Shown here: in pieces, positions 1-9,819 of the stretch
Numbering within the stretch: position 1 is the stretch's first letter
Layout of the letters: every line of letters starts with the position of its first letter
Assembly: GCF_005405925.1 (NCBI RefSeq)
Contig: NZ_BJHV01000001.1
Coordinates: 10,540,001-10,604,000, forward strand
Source of the DNA: Streptomyces antimycoticus
Lineage (GTDB): Bacteria; Actinomycetota; Actinomycetes; Streptomycetales; Streptomycetaceae
Reading direction: 5' to 3'
Length of the DNA: 64,000 bases
Notes under the pieces: generated by a model
What the model was told of the DNA's origin: nothing
The model's input: only the letters and a program-made list of their open reading frames with translations
Databases searched by the model: none
Made by a program: the position numbers and the translations under genes

Positions 1-632
1 CCACCTTCCTGCGCTGCGTCAACCATCTGGAGACCATCGACCGGGGACGCCTGTACGTCCGTGACGAGCTTGTCGGCTACGAAGAGCGGGACGGCAAGCT
101 CCACGAGCTGAGCGAGAAGGCCGTCTCACGACGCCGCCAGGGCATCGGCATGGTCTTCCAGCGCTTCAACCTCTTTCCGCACATGACCGCGCTGGAAAAC
201 GTCATCGAGGCCCCCGTCCACGTCAGGAAGGTGCCGAAGAAACAGGCGTGTGAACGCGGCGCGGAACTGCTCGACCGCGTCGGCCTCGCCGACAAGGCGG
301 GCAGCTACCCCGCCCAGCTCTCCGGCGGCCAGCAGCAGCGGGTGGCCATCGCCCGCGCGCTGGCGATGAAGCCCGAACTGATGCTCTTCGACGAGCCCAC
401 CTCCGCGCTCGACCCCGAACTCGTCGGAGAGGTGCTGGAGGTGATGCGAGCACTCGCCGACGACGGCATGACCATGGTCGTCGTCACCCACGAGATGGGC
501 TTCGCCCGGGAGGTCGGCGACTCGCTGGTGTTCATGGACGACGGAGCCGTCGTCGAGACCGGCCCGCCGGCGGACGTGCTGAGCGACCCGCGCCACGAAC
601 GCACCCGCGCCTTCCTCAGCAAGGTTCTCTGA
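1..632 (+). CDS. Amino-acid ABC transporter ATP-binding protein, 5' end outside window
   Basis: The frame is open from the first bases, so the start codon and most of the Walker A loop lie upstream; about 209 residues are visible, starting just after Walker A at [10 protein letters not shown]. The Q-loop [10 protein letters not shown], the ABC signature LSGGQQQR, Walker [15 protein letters not shown] and the switch histidine in VVVTHEM are all intact. The Q-loop sequence and the SALDPE extension are typical of GlnQ/HisP-type polar amino-acid importers, which drive uptake by hydrolysing ATP on the inner face of the membrane. An FAD oxidoreductase of the amino-acid oxidase type follows 98 bp downstream, which suggests joint uptake and oxidation of an amine or amino acid. 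The substrate is not visible. Confidence 0.92.
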   Translation, partial: TFLRCVNHLETIDRGRLYVRDELVGYEERDGKLHELSEKAVSRRRQGIGMVFQRFNLFPHMTALENVIEAPVHVRKVPKKQACERGAELLDRVGLADKAGSYPAQLSGGQQQRVAIARALAMKPELMLFDEPTSALDPELVGEVLEVMRALADDGMTMVVVTHEMGFAREVGDSLVFMDDGAVVETGPPADVLSDPRHERTRAFLSKVL

Positions 633-730
633 CCACTTCGCCGGGATCTCTGACCTCCCCGGCAAGGTTCTCCGGCCGTCGGGCGCGCTCTCCGACCGCC
701 CCACACCTGACCGCCACCGAAGGAGTCTCC

Positions 731-1890
731 ATGACCCGTGCCCTCGTCATCGGCGCCGGAGTGATAGGCGCCGCCACCGCCCACCGCCTGGCCGAGGCAG
801 GTGTCAGCGTCACCGTGCTCGACGCCGGCGGCCGCACGCCGGGCACCTCCAGCGCCACCTTCTCCATCGACGTCACCCATCTGAAGACCCCCCACTCCTA
901 CTTCCTGCTCAACCGGCGCAGCGCCGCGCTCCACCGGGAGCTGGAGCACGAGATCCACGCGGGCACCGGAGCCGTCGGCTGGCGCCATCCCGCGCCGCTC
1001 GTCCAGTGGGGCCACACCGAGGAGGAACAGCGCATCCTCCGCGTGCGTGCCGAGCGCCTCGCGGGCTGGGGGCACCCCTGCCGCACTGCCGACCCCGGCG
1101 AGCTGCGCACGCTCGCACCTGCCGTCGACCCCGCCTCCTGCCGCGCCACCGAACTCGTCGTGCACGACGACGCCGCCTGGTACGACGCCCCCCTCCTCGC
1201 GCGCACCCTCCTCGACCGGGCCGCGGCCCTGGGCGCCGACATCCGCTACGACAGTCCTGTCACCGCTCTGTTGCTGGACGGTGAGCGGGTACGCGGCGCC
1301 GAAGCACGGGGCCGGCGCTTCGAGGCCGATCACATCGTCAACTGTGCGGGCCCCGACGCCGGGCGCATCGCCGAACTGGCCGGGGTACGGCTGCCGTTGC
1401 GCCAGATCCCCGGTCTGGTGGGCGAGTCCGTCCCGCTCGCCGAGCCGCTGCGCGCCATCGTCGCGACCCCCGGCGTCGATCTGCGCCCCGCCCCGGGCAA
1501 CCGGGTCTGCGCCATCTCCTGGCCGGTCGACGCACTCCTCGCCCCGACCGCGTCAACTGATGTGCCGCCCGAAGCGGACCTCCTCAGCCGGTGCGCCGCG
1601 ATCCTGCCCGCCTTCCGCTCCCTGGGGGTACCCGGATCGGTGTCCGCCCCGTTCCCGAAGACGGCCTTCCCCTGGTCGGCCCGCATCTCCAGGCTCCTGG
1701 TCTCTACACCATCACCACACACAGCGGCGTCACCCTCGCCCCGCTCCTCGCCGCCCTCGCCGCCGAGGAACTCACCACCTCCATGCCCGAACCCACCCTG
1801 GCTCCTTACCGCCCCGACCGCGACACCTCACAGCCCATCCGCGACGAAAGCCTGGCAGTGATGAGCGGGCACCGCGCTGAAGCCGGTTGA
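731..1890 (+). pseudogene. FAD-dependent amino-acid oxidase (DAO family), frameshifted near the 3' end
   Basis: The ATG at 731 follows GAAGGAGTCTCC. The N-terminus has the FAD-binding Rossmann motif [19 protein letters not shown], and the body reads as a DAO/glycine-oxidase-like flavoprotein up to about residue 300 (ILPAFRSL). There the frame turns into Pro/Ser-rich nonsense, while the next frame supplies the expected C-terminus (GVRPVPEDGLPLVGP, then GLYTITTHSGVTLAPLL, the second FAD-contact region) and stops at 1890. The switch falls at GGGGG (1626-1630); one extra G would restore a protein of about 386 residues. So this is either a single-base sequencing omission or a fresh frameshift. The family oxidises amines or D-/N-substituted amino acids; the substrate is unknown. 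Confidence 0.8.
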
Positions 1891-2073
1891 GTTCTCACCT
1901 CTGCTGACGCGGAGTGCCCTGGACGGCTATCAGCCCGCGGGTCAGGTGACCGCCTGCCTCCCGGAAGACGCTGGGGTGAGGAAGCGCCGCGCAGCGCCGG
2001 GCACACCTCTGTGGAGACACGCCCCCTGAGGCCCAGCACAACCGTGCCCTGGCCCGGGTCCGATGATCGGGCC

Positions 2074-2331
2074 ATGGCACGGGACACGCGGGGCACTCAC
2101 GACAAGAGCTACCTCTTGGACAACTGACAGGCCGGGGCGGGGGAGCGGTTCACCGCGCTGCCGACGCTCTTCGACCCGTCGACGTTCCGGCACTTCGAGA
2201 CGGTCGGGGTCGGCGAGGGGCGGCGGTGCCGGGAGGTCGGCGCGGTTGGGCCCACCGTGCCGACCTGGCTGCCCGAGCGGGCCGGCCCGAGCGGGCACGT
2301 AGTGGCCACCGACACCTCCTCGATGCGGTAG
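2074..2331 (+). pseudogene. SAM-dependent methyltransferase N-terminal relic
   Basis: From an ATG at 2074 the frame reads MARDTRGTHDKSYLLDN, hits TGA at 2125-2127, then continues in the same frame with ERFTALPTLFDPSTFRHFE, a degenerate glycine-rich segment (VGEGRRCREVGAVGP) and HVVATDTSSM, ending at TAG 2329-2331. This is the N-terminus and motif I of a class I methyltransferase of the 'LFDPxTFRHLE...CWEVGAGG' type. The Trp and one Gly of motif I are lost, one stop is in frame and the rest of the enzyme is absent. It is a dead fragment between two operons. Confidence 0.6.
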
Positions 2332-2470
2332 GCGGCGGGCTGGCGGGTGCGCCGTCACGCCTCGCTCAGCCCGGGACAACCGGATGTTCATGTCGATGCT
2401 GATGCGATGAATGTGCCGCAAGGGTGTTGACATGGGAACACTCCATGCCTGACGGTAAGCCGAACCGGAC

Positions 2471-2484
2471 GCAAAACGTTTTGT
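2471..2484. promoter_or_regulatory. Putative LacI-family operator O1
   Basis: GCAAAACGTTTTGT is a near-perfect palindrome centred on CG, the usual form of LacI/GalR-family operators. It lies 28 bp before the regulator's start codon, and a near copy stands before the next gene at 3584. This implies autoregulation together with control of the downstream operon. Confidence 0.7.
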
Positions 2485-2511
2485 ATCCGCCGGGTTCGAA
2501 CGGATGACGCG

Positions 2512-3521
2512 ATGACGCGCAGGAACGACCGCCCCAGCATCGAGAGCGTGGCCGCCGCCGCAGGGGTCAGCCCCACCACGGTGTCGCACGCTCTCAGCGG
2601 CAAGCGCGCCGTCTCCGCCGCCACCCGCAAGCGCGTCATGGAGGCCGTCGAGCAGCAGAACTACCGACCCAACATGGTCGCGAGGGGGCTGCGCAGCCGA
2701 CGGACACAGTCGGTGGCGCTGTTGCTCGTCGACATCGCGAACCCGTATTACCCCGCCGTGGCCCGCGCGATCCACGACGTCCTGGCGGGGAGGGGTACGT
2801 CTCCTTCATCGGCAACACCGACGGTGACGCCGCCACGGAGCGCAGGCTCCTGGAGGAGATGGTGGCCCGCGGGGTCGACGGGGTGGTCATGCAGCCCATG
2901 GCGCTCTCCGCCGCCCAGGTGCGCGAGGTCGTCGGCCCGGCCATGCCGCTCGTCATCACCACCGACGAGTACGGCGACATCCCGGCGGACTCCGTGCTGA
3001 CCGACGACACCCGCGGCCTCGGCGAGGCCGTCGACCACCTGGTGCGCCAGGGGATACGCGAACTCGGCTTTATCGACGGGTCGCCGGGCACCTCAACCGA
3101 CGCCTTCCGGCTGGGGGCGTTCCGGGCCGCCGTCGCCGCCGCGGGCATCGAGGTGCCCGACCGGTGGATCGAGCACTCCCCCTTCGGCCGCGAGGGCGGA
3201 GCCGCGGCGACGGCCCGCCTGCTGGGCGGCCTCGACCGGCCGCGCGCCGTGCTCTGCGCCAACGACCTCATCGCGATCGGTGCCGTGCAGGCGGCTCACG
3301 CGGCCGGCCTGCGGGTGCCCGAGGACGTCGCGATCGTCGGATTCGACGACATCGAGACCGCCGCTCTCGTCTCACCGCAGCTGACCACCGTCGTCAACCC
3401 CGCGGCGGCCGTCGGTGTCGCCTGCGCACGCACCATCCTGTGGCGTGTGGAGAACGGCCCGGACGTGCCCTGCAAACGGACCGTGCTGCCGACCCGACTG
3501 GTCGTCAGGCAGTCAGCCTGA
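2512..3521 (+). pseudogene. LacI-family transcriptional regulator, one-base frameshift
   Basis: The N-terminus (RPSIESVAAAAGVSPTTVSH) is the LacI helix-turn-helix, followed by the hinge-helix region (YRPNMVARGLRSRRTQSV). The periplasmic-binding-like effector domain begins with ALLLVDIANPYYP. At GGGG (2787-2790) the frame shifts; the next frame continues perfectly with YVSFIGNTDGDAATERRLLE and runs to 3521 with the usual GFDDIE and LTTV motifs. One added G gives a normal regulator of about 336 residues, so a sequencing omission is likely. It probably represses the ADP-ribosylglycohydrolase/ABC-transporter operon that follows, through the two palindromes flanking the gene. Confidence 0.85.
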
Positions 3522-3583
3522 TCTCTTTTCATCCCCTGCCCTGTGAGTCGGCCCGGATTCGCACCGCACCGTCTCCGCCGGAC

Positions 3584-3597
3584 GCAAAACGATTTGC
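3584..3597. promoter_or_regulatory. Putative LacI-family operator O2
   Basis: GCAAAACGATTTGC matches O1 (2471-2484) at 12 of 14 positions and is also palindromic about CG. It lies 25 bp before the ATG of the ADP-ribosylglycohydrolase gene, where a bound repressor would block transcription of the operon. Confidence 0.7.
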
Positions 3598-3622
3598 ACA
3601 CAGAGAAACGGACGCATAACCC

Positions 3623-4981
3623 ATGACACGGACTCCGGTCGGCTCCTCGGTGGAGCTCGACGAGGCATACCGGCACACCGCCACCGACGCGTGTCGGCCG
3701 AAGGATCTCCTCGCCGACGAGGTCGCCCAGCGCCGCGAGACCTGGTACGACGTCGACGACGTGGTACGCGCGGCCAACGTCACCGATCCGGAGGACCGCG
3801 ACGCCTTGCTCGCGCTGGTCGATGGCATGCGCGACAGCACCCGCTTGCCCGGCTGGACCTACGAGGAGCCCGAGTCGCTCGACGACATCCGGGTCTCCGT
3901 GTCGCCCGCGCAGGCCGTCGCCCACGACAAGGACCGCTACCACGACCAGGTGCACGCGGCCTGGCTCGGCCGCGTCGTCGGCTGCAACCTCGGCAAGCCC
4001 GTCGAGGACGGCGACTACTGGACCGTGGAGCGCATACGCGACTACCTCAAGCTCACCGATTCCTATCCGCTCACCGACTACGTCGTCGCCCTCGACCCTC
4101 AGCCGGAGGGCTTCGCGTTCCGCGAGTGCTGGCCGGAGACCACGCGCGGGAACATCGACGGCTCGGCGCGCGACGACGACATCGACTACACGATCCTCGG
4201 TCTGCATCTGCTGGAGACCCACGGCCGTGGGCTGCGCCCGGAGCACGTGGGCACGGCCTGGACCGAACTGTTCCCGCTGCGGCAGATCTTCACCGCCGAG
4301 CGCGCGGCCTACCTCAACCTGGTCAACGGGCTGCGGGTTCCGCAGGTGGCCCGCTTCCGCAACCCCTACCGCGAGTGGATCGGCGCGCAGATCCGTGCCG
4401 ACGTCTTCGGCTACGTCAACCCGGGCGACCCCGCGGCCGCCGCCGCGCTGGCCTACCAGGACGCCGCGCTCTCCCACACGGCCAACGGCGTCTACGGCGA
4501 GATGTGGGCCGCCGCCCTGGTTGCGAGCGCCTTCACCGCGTCGGACGCGGCCGAGGCCGTGGACGCCTCGCTCACCGTGGTGCCGCCCCGCTCCCGCCTG
4601 CACGAGGCCCTCAGCCATGTCGTCCGGCTCCGCTCCGAGAATCTGACCTGGGACGCCGCGCTCGCCGAGATCCACGTGGCCTACGGCCAGTACTCGTGGA
4701 TCCACACCATCAACAACGCGGCGGCCGTCACCGCGGCCCTGCTGTGGTGCGAGGGCGACTACACGAGCGCCGTCGGCAAGGTCGTCATGAGCGGCTGGGA
4801 CACCGACTCCAACGGTGCCACGGTCGGCTCGGTCGCGGGCATCCTCACCGGCACGGCGGGGCTCCCGAAACGCCTGATCGAGCCCCTGCACGACAGGACC
4901 CGTTCGGCGCTGTTCGGGTTCGACAACTCCGTCATCTCCGATCTGGCCGCGCGCACCGTGCGCTTCGCCCAAACAGGCTGA
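3623..4981 (+). CDS. ADP-ribosylglycohydrolase (DraG) family protein
   Basis: The protein has 452 residues from ATG 3623. Two metal-binding clusters of the DraG/ARH fold are visible: SARDDDIDYT about residue 190 and DTDSNGATVGSVAGILTG about residue 393, which together ligate the Mg2+ pair that activates water for cleavage of an N- or O-glycosidic bond to ribose. AAWLGRVVGCNLGKPVEDG near residue 111 is the family's first glycine-rich loop; the first 110 residues are an extra domain. It is the first gene of an operon with a sugar ABC transporter and sits behind a LacI operator. So the substrate is more likely an imported ribosyl or nucleoside-like compound than a modified protein; that is inference. 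There is no signal peptide, so it acts in the cytoplasm. Confidence 0.85.
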   Translation: MTRTPVGSSVELDEAYRHTATDACRPKDLLADEVAQRRETWYDVDDVVRAANVTDPEDRDALLALVDGMRDSTRLPGWTYEEPESLDDIRVSVSPAQAVAHDKDRYHDQVHAAWLGRVVGCNLGKPVEDGDYWTVERIRDYLKLTDSYPLTDYVVALDPQPEGFAFRECWPETTRGNIDGSARDDDIDYTILGLHLLETHGRGLRPEHVGTAWTELFPLRQIFTAERAAYLNLVNGLRVPQVARFRNPYREWIGAQIRADVFGYVNPGDPAAAAALAYQDAALSHTANGVYGEMWAAALVASAFTASDAAEAVDASLTVVPPRSRLHEALSHVVRLRSENLTWDAALAEIHVAYGQYSWIHTINNAAAVTAALLWCEGDYTSAVGKVVMSGWDTDSNGATVGSVAGILTGTAGLPKRLIEPLHDRTRSALFGFDNSVISDLAARTVRFAQTG

Positions 4982-5043
4982 CGGGCCGTGACCCGCCCAC
5001 CCGGGCGGGCCTCCAGCAAACCCCTCTATCAACGGAGATGAGG

Positions 5044-6405
5044 ATGGCCACGATCTCACGTCGCCAACTCCTGGGCGCCGGCGGAGCCCTGGGGGTGATG
5101 GCGTTGCTGAGCGCGTGCGGGTCGACAGATCCAGGTGGCTCCGACGACGTCATCACGATCTGGAACAACCTCGCGGACGCGCAGCAGAACGACTATTTCC
5201 GGAAGCACTTCGCCGAGGGTTACCGGGGCAAGTACCCCGTGCGGTTCAGCCCCAAGGCCGACAGCACGATCGACCGCCTGATCCAGACGGCGTTGGCCGC
5301 CGGCTCGGGACCGTCGGTCATCGTCACACCCGGGCCGTCGAGTTTCGTCTCCTCGTACTGGTCCGCCGGCTATCTCGCCGACCTGCGGCCGTACGTGCGG
5401 CACTACGGCTGGACGGACAAGTTCGCGCCCTGGGCACTGAGTGCCTCCCAGGTCGACGACAAGCTCGTCACGCTGCCCGCCTCGTACGAGACCATGGTTT
5501 TCTACTGGAACCCGGCCACGCTCCACAAGCTCGGCCTCGCCCCGCCGAAGACGCTGGAGGAGTTCGAGGACTTCTGCTCCGAGGCCAAGGGCAAGGGGCA
5601 TGTCCCGCTGTCGGCGGGCAATGCCGACTACAAGGGCGCCAACGAGTGGTTCGTCGGGCTCGGGCTGAACCATGGCGCGGGCCCCGACGCGGTGTACTCG
5701 GCCTTGCGTGGCGAGACCAAGTGGACCGACTCCGTCTTCGTGGACGCGATCGACCGGCTGGCCTCGTACTTCAAAAAGGGGTGGTTCGGAGGTGGCGTCG
5801 ACCTCTACTTCACGAACAACTTCCCCACCATCTACCAGCAGCTCGCCTCGGGCAAGGCGGCCGGGATGCTCTCCGGCACCTGGGACTTCTCCAACCTGGG
5901 CAGCTACTTCGGGAAGGCGGCGGGTAACGACGCCACGTGGGACTGGACGACCGTGCCGTCGCTCGGCAAGGGCGTACCGCAGATCGTCTGGGATCTGGCG
6001 ATCGGGCAGTCCGTCGGGATCAACACGAACTTCAGGGACACCGCGGCTGCCGCCGACTACCTCAACTTCCTCACCACCGACATGAAGACGATCATCGCCG
6101 GCGTCGAGCGGATGAACTTCGAGCCACCGCCCATCCACATCTCGGCGGCCGACTTCTCCGCCAAGGCGGACCCGCGGATCGTCCGGCTGTACTCGCAGCT
6201 GTCGGCCGCGGAGTCCGTCGGCTACACCACTTGGACGTTCTTCCCCCAGCAGACCGAGACCTACATGATCGACTACTTCGAGAACGTCATCACAGGCCGG
6301 TTGAGCGCGAAGGCGTACTGCGCGGGCATCGAGTCCCGCTTCTCCAGGGAGAGAGCCGAAGGCCGTGTGCCGCAGGCCCCGAAGCCGGGTGGAGGACTGT
6401 CATGA
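5044..6405 (+). CDS. Extracellular sugar-binding lipoprotein of an ABC transporter (Tat signal)
   Basis: ATG 5044 was chosen over ATG 5038 because CGGAG at 5033-5037 is correctly spaced for it. The N-terminus carries a twin-arginine motif (SRRQLLGAG) and a lipobox LLSAC, so the 453-residue protein is probably exported folded by Tat and lipid-anchored at Cys. The mature part looks like a family 1 (CUT1) solute-binding protein, starting DDVITIWNN, with MLSGTWDFSN and the aromatic residues usual for sugar binding. It begins 62 bp after the DraG-like gene and overlaps the first permease by ATGA, so it belongs to the same operon. It delivers the substrate to the two permeases. Confidence 0.9.
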   Translation: MATISRRQLLGAGGALGVMALLSACGSTDPGGSDDVITIWNNLADAQQNDYFRKHFAEGYRGKYPVRFSPKADSTIDRLIQTALAAGSGPSVIVTPGPSSFVSSYWSAGYLADLRPYVRHYGWTDKFAPWALSASQVDDKLVTLPASYETMVFYWNPATLHKLGLAPPKTLEEFEDFCSEAKGKGHVPLSAGNADYKGANEWFVGLGLNHGAGPDAVYSALRGETKWTDSVFVDAIDRLASYFKKGWFGGGVDLYFTNNFPTIYQQLASGKAAGMLSGTWDFSNLGSYFGKAAGNDATWDWTTVPSLGKGVPQIVWDLAIGQSVGINTNFRDTAAAADYLNFLTTDMKTIIAGVERMNFEPPPIHISAADFSAKADPRIVRLYSQLSAAESVGYTTWTFFPQQTETYMIDYFENVITGRLSAKAYCAGIESRFSRERAEGRVPQAPKPGGGLS

Positions 6406-7340
6406 CGATCCCCGAGTCCACGGCCGCGGCGGGAGGCGGGCCGGGCGTGTCCCGGATTCCGGTTCCGCACCGTCCCGGCGTTCTCGCCCGGCTGCGCGAC
6501 CGCGAGGTCTCCGGCTGGCTGTTCCTGCTGCCGCTGATCGCCTTCAACCTGTTCGTTGTCCTCGTCCCGAGCGCCTTCTCCGTCTGGTATTCGTTCACCG
6601 ACTGGACCGGCATCAGCTCCAAGGCGAAGTTCATCGGCCTGGAGAACTACCGGAATCTGTTCCGGGACCCCGAGTTCGTGCAGGGGCTGGAGCACAACGT
6701 CCTGTGGACGGTCTTCTTCCTGATCGTGCCGATGGCCATGGGGCTGTTCGGGGCCTATGCCCTGTCCCGGATCCGCCGCTTCCGGCTGCTGTTCCGCACC
6801 CTGTACTTCATCCCGTACATCGTCGCGAGCGTCGTGAACGCGTCCATCTGGCGCAGCATCCTCGACCCGCAGAACGGCCTGGGGAACTTGCTGCACATCA
6901 ATCCACTCGGTGATCAGGATCTGGCTCTGTGGTCGGTGGAGTTCGTCAACAACTGGGCCTGGTGGGGTTTCCTGGTCGTGGTGTTCCTGGCCGCGATGCA
7001 GGGCGTGAACCCGAGCCTGTACGAGGCGGCAACCATGGACGGCGCCGGTGCGACCCGGCAGTTCTTCGCGGTGACTCTGCCCGCCATCCGGCCGACCTTC
7101 GCCTTCCTCGGCCTGATGACGATCATCTGGTCGTTCCTCGCCTTCGACTACGTCTACATCCTCACCCAGGGAGGGCCGGCCGGCTCGACCGACCTGCTGT
7201 CGACCGTCGCCTACCGCAATGCCTTCTCCAACCTCCAGGGCGGCTACGCCTCCGCCACGGGCATCGTCATGGCGCTCATCAGCGGCGTGGTGGTCACCGT
7301 CTACCTCGTGATCCGCAAGACCAGGGAGTGGGAGACATGA
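6402..7340 (+). CDS. Sugar ABC transporter permease (MalF type)
   Basis: The start ATG overlaps the upstream stop (ATGA, 6402-6405), with GGAGG 7 nt before it. The protein has 312 residues and six predicted membrane segments, the first at about 42-62 (FLLPLIAFNLFVVLVPSAF). The EAA loop that contacts the ATPase is clear: EAATMDGAGATRQF followed by TLPAIRP. SFTDWTG after helix 1 is typical of CUT1 MalF-like permeases. It pairs with the next gene to form the channel. No ATPase gene is present, as is usual for streptomycete sugar importers, which share MsiK. Confidence 0.92.
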   Translation: MTIPESTAAAGGGPGVSRIPVPHRPGVLARLRDREVSGWLFLLPLIAFNLFVVLVPSAFSVWYSFTDWTGISSKAKFIGLENYRNLFRDPEFVQGLEHNVLWTVFFLIVPMAMGLFGAYALSRIRRFRLLFRTLYFIPYIVASVVNASIWRSILDPQNGLGNLLHINPLGDQDLALWSVEFVNNWAWWGFLVVVFLAAMQGVNPSLYEAATMDGAGATRQFFAVTLPAIRPTFAFLGLMTIIWSFLAFDYVYILTQGGPAGSTDLLSTVAYRNAFSNLQGGYASATGIVMALISGVVVTVYLVIRKTREWET

Positions 7341-8241
7341 GCGTCGCCGTATCACCGGACACGTCGGCCCGCAGAGCGCGGGGTGGTGGCACGGCACCGC
7401 CCGGGGCCGGCGCCGCGGGTTCCCGATCGGGCGTACCGCTGTGTACGTCGCGCTGACGGCGTTGGCCATCTTCTCCCTCGGCCCGATCGTGCTGTTCTTC
7501 TTCAACGCGCTCAAGACGAACAGCGAGTACGCGGCCGACTCCCTCGGACTGCCGACGAGCTGGACATGGGGCAACTTCACCTCGGCGTGGTCCCAGGCCA
7601 ACATGGGTGCGGGCTTGTGGAACTCGCTGCTGATCGTCCTCTGCACCGTGGCGATCACATGCGTGGTCGCGAGCCTCGCCGCCTATGCCCTGGCGCGGCT
7701 CAAGGTGCGCGGGTCCTCGGCGTTCATGACCTATCTGCTCGTCTCCAGCGCGCTGCCTTCCCAGATGTTCCTCGTCCCGCTGTTCTACATGTGGGCACGA
7801 GTCGGCCTCTACGACACCCGGATCGGGCTGATCCTCATCTACTGCGGGCTGTTCTCCCCGTTCGGCACCCTGCTCCTGCGCTCGTTCCTGCTGGGAATCC
7901 CGCGCGAGATGGAGGAGGCCGCCCGGGTGGACGGGGCCGGTGAACTGCGGGTCTTCCTGCAGGTCGTCCTGCCGAACGCTCTTCCGGGAATCCTTACGGT
8001 GGCACTGACCACCGGACTGTCGGCCTACAACGAGTTCCTCTTCGCGGTGACGATGATCCAGTCGGATTCCAAGATGCCGCTGTCGACGACCTTCTTCACC
8101 TTTCAGCAGGGCTTCACCCAGAACTTCACGCTCATCAGCGCGGCCGGGTTCATCATGATCGCGCCGATGCTCATTCTCTTTCTCCTGCTGCAGCGCAGGT
8201 TCATCAACGGCCTCGCCAACTCCGGGATGGGAGGCATATGA
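7337..8241 (+). CDS. Sugar ABC transporter permease (MalG type), probable N-terminal frameshift
   Basis: The expected start is ATG 7337, overlapping the previous stop (ATGA) behind GGGAG. That frame gives MSVAVSPDTSARRAR but dies after 39 codons. The real permease lies one base over and runs to 8241 (TALAIFSLGPIVLFFFNAL, then EEAARVDGAGELRVF in the EAA loop). Upstream of the first possible GTG (7441) the same frame still looks genuine (RRRGFPIGRTAVY), with no ribosome-binding site, so one base is probably missing between about 7385 and 7406 (GGGG at 7403-7406). The restored protein has about 301 residues with six membrane helices. It forms the channel with the MalF-like partner. Confidence 0.85.
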
Positions 8242-8250
8242 CCTGAGACC

Positions 8251-8268
8251 GGGCGGCGCGAGCCGCCC
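8251..8268 (+). terminator. Terminator-like hairpin closing the sugar operon
   Basis: GGGCGGC-GCGA-GCCGCCC forms a perfect 7-bp GC stem with a 4-nt loop, 10 bp after the last permease codon. No T-tract follows, which is common in streptomycetes. Confidence 0.6.
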
Positions 8269-8582
8269 CACACCCCACCTGTCGCACAGGACGGAGCCGC
8301 CGCCGGGCCGGGTGCGCAACGGTGCTCTCACGTGCCGGGTCGGAGCAATGACCGCCGTCCGTCGGCCGCGCTCCGGGACCGCACCTTTCCGCGGACCCCG
8401 TGGAAGGTCTCACGCCGACATGGCCCTGATGTGCGAGGTCAGGACGGCTCCGGGGCGGACAGCAGTCGAGAGCCGACCGGTACCGGCCCGGAAGGCCGCC
8501 GCTTCGGGATAAAACGCTCTTCAAGCGATGACGCCCGAAGGAGCGGTGAACGTGTCCGCGGCCGCTCACTGATCCGGCCGGT
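8269..8582. other. Intergenic, no gene seen
   Basis: This stretch lies between the sugar-operon hairpin and the convergent end of the flavohaemoglobin gene. Short open frames on the + strand have no ribosome-binding site and no recognisable motif. Confidence 0.5.
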
Positions 8583-9794
8583 CTATTCGTAGTCCGCCTG
8601 CCATAGGTCTGGGCCGAATGCCTCGTATTGTATGTCCCGGGGCGGGACGCCGTCCTTGATCAAGGCGTTGCGTACTTCGTGCATGAAGGGCATCGGGCCG
8701 CACAGGTGGTACGTCGCGTTGTCGGGCAGGCTGACCTGGGAGATGTCCATCTCGCCGGGGAAGACGCCATTCACTGGCAGCCGACTGTTGCTGCCCCGCT
8801 CGTACCACAGGTATATGCGGGCGCCGGGCAGCTCGGCGATGTCGGCAAGGATCTGACCGCGGAGGGCGAAGGAGTCTTCATTGTGGTCGGCGTGCAGCAG
8901 CGTGATCGGCAGATACGACCCGGCTTTGGCCAGATGCGACAGCATACCGGCCATCGGGGTGATCCCGATTCCCGCGCTGGCGAATACCATCGGGCGTCCG
9001 GCGGCGTCATCGAGCACAACGGCCCCGAACGGGACAGACATGGTCAGCATGTCGCCCACATTGACGTCGTTGTGCAGCAGCGTCGAGACCTGTCCGTCAG
9101 GGCTTCCGGCGCTATGCACCCTCTGGACCGTGAACTGGCGGTACTCGCCGTTATCGGCCCGGCTCAGGCTGTACTGGCGCGGCTGCCGCGTACCGTCCGG
9201 CAGCGGCATCTGCACCGTGACGTACTGGCCGGGAAGGGAGGGCTTGACCAGCCGGTCGTCAACGCGCTTGACGACGAAGGTCACCACGTCGTCGGTCTCT
9301 CGAATCTTCTGCTCGACCTCCCATTGCCGCCACACCGTCTGCGGCCTCACCCCGCGCGCACTGTACAGCCCGTGTTCGACATGGATCAGTGTGTAGGCCA
9401 TCAACCAGTACACCTCGTCCCACGCTGCTGCTATCTCCGGGGTCACGGCGTCCCCGAGCACGTCAGCGATCGCCCACATCAGGCTGTCATGCACGACCTG
9501 GTACTGGTCCGGCGCGATGCCCAGCGAGGCATGCTTATGCGCAACGCGGGCCAGAAGGTTCTCGGGCAGTCGGTCGGGAGTGTTCACCAAGGCGCTGGCG
9601 AAAGCAGCTACCGATCCGGCAAGCGCCTGCTGTTGGGTGCCCTTTGCCTGGTTGCCGCGGTTGAAGATGCCATCCAGCAGTTCCGGGTGAGTGGAAAACA
9701 GGTGTGCGTAGAAGCGCGTTGTGATTTCCTGAATATGTGCACCGACCAGCGGAAGCGTCGCCTTGATAATGGGCTGGGACTTGTCTGACAACAT
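8583..9794 (-). CDS. hmp: Flavohaemoglobin, nitric oxide dioxygenase
   Basis: The protein has 403 residues, the usual Hmp length, with AGGAG six bases before its ATG. The globin domain (1-140) has the B10 tyrosine (TRFYAHLF) and the proximal haem histidine in VAHKHASLGI. The FAD domain has RQYSLSRA, and the NAD(P)H domain has FASAGIGITPM and the C-terminal EAFGPDLW. It converts NO and O2 to nitrate using NAD(P)H, in the cytoplasm. Upstream lies a perfect palindrome (9820-9831), a candidate operator. The next gene on the same strand is an RclC-like membrane protein, so the pair may form a nitrosative/oxidative stress unit. Confidence 0.96.
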   Translation of the reverse strand: MLSDKSQPIIKATLPLVGAHIQEITTRFYAHLFSTHPELLDGIFNRGNQAKGTQQQALAGSVAAFASALVNTPDRLPENLLARVAHKHASLGIAPDQYQVVHDSLMWAIADVLGDAVTPEIAAAWDEVYWLMAYTLIHVEHGLYSARGVRPQTVWRQWEVEQKIRETDDVVTFVVKRVDDRLVKPSLPGQYVTVQMPLPDGTRQPRQYSLSRADNGEYRQFTVQRVHSAGSPDGQVSTLLHNDVNVGDMLTMSVPFGAVVLDDAAGRPMVFASAGIGITPMAGMLSHLAKAGSYLPITLLHADHNEDSFALRGQILADIAELPGARIYLWYERGSNSRLPVNGVFPGEMDISQVSLPDNATYHLCGPMPFMHEVRNALIKDGVPPRDIQYEAFGPDLWQADYE

Positions 9795-9819
9795 GGCGAT
9801 CTCCTGCGACGAGTTGCAA

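Noticed and set aside
3691..5043. Upstream part of a 904-codon + strand frame leading into the binding-protein gene
   Set aside because: This part is Arg/Pro-rich shadow of the ADP-ribosylglycohydrolase gene; the real gene starts at 5044 with a Tat signal.
3296..5059. A 587-codon minus-strand frame over the ADP-ribosylglycohydrolase gene
   Set aside because: Antisense shadow, Gly/Arg/Val-rich, no motif.
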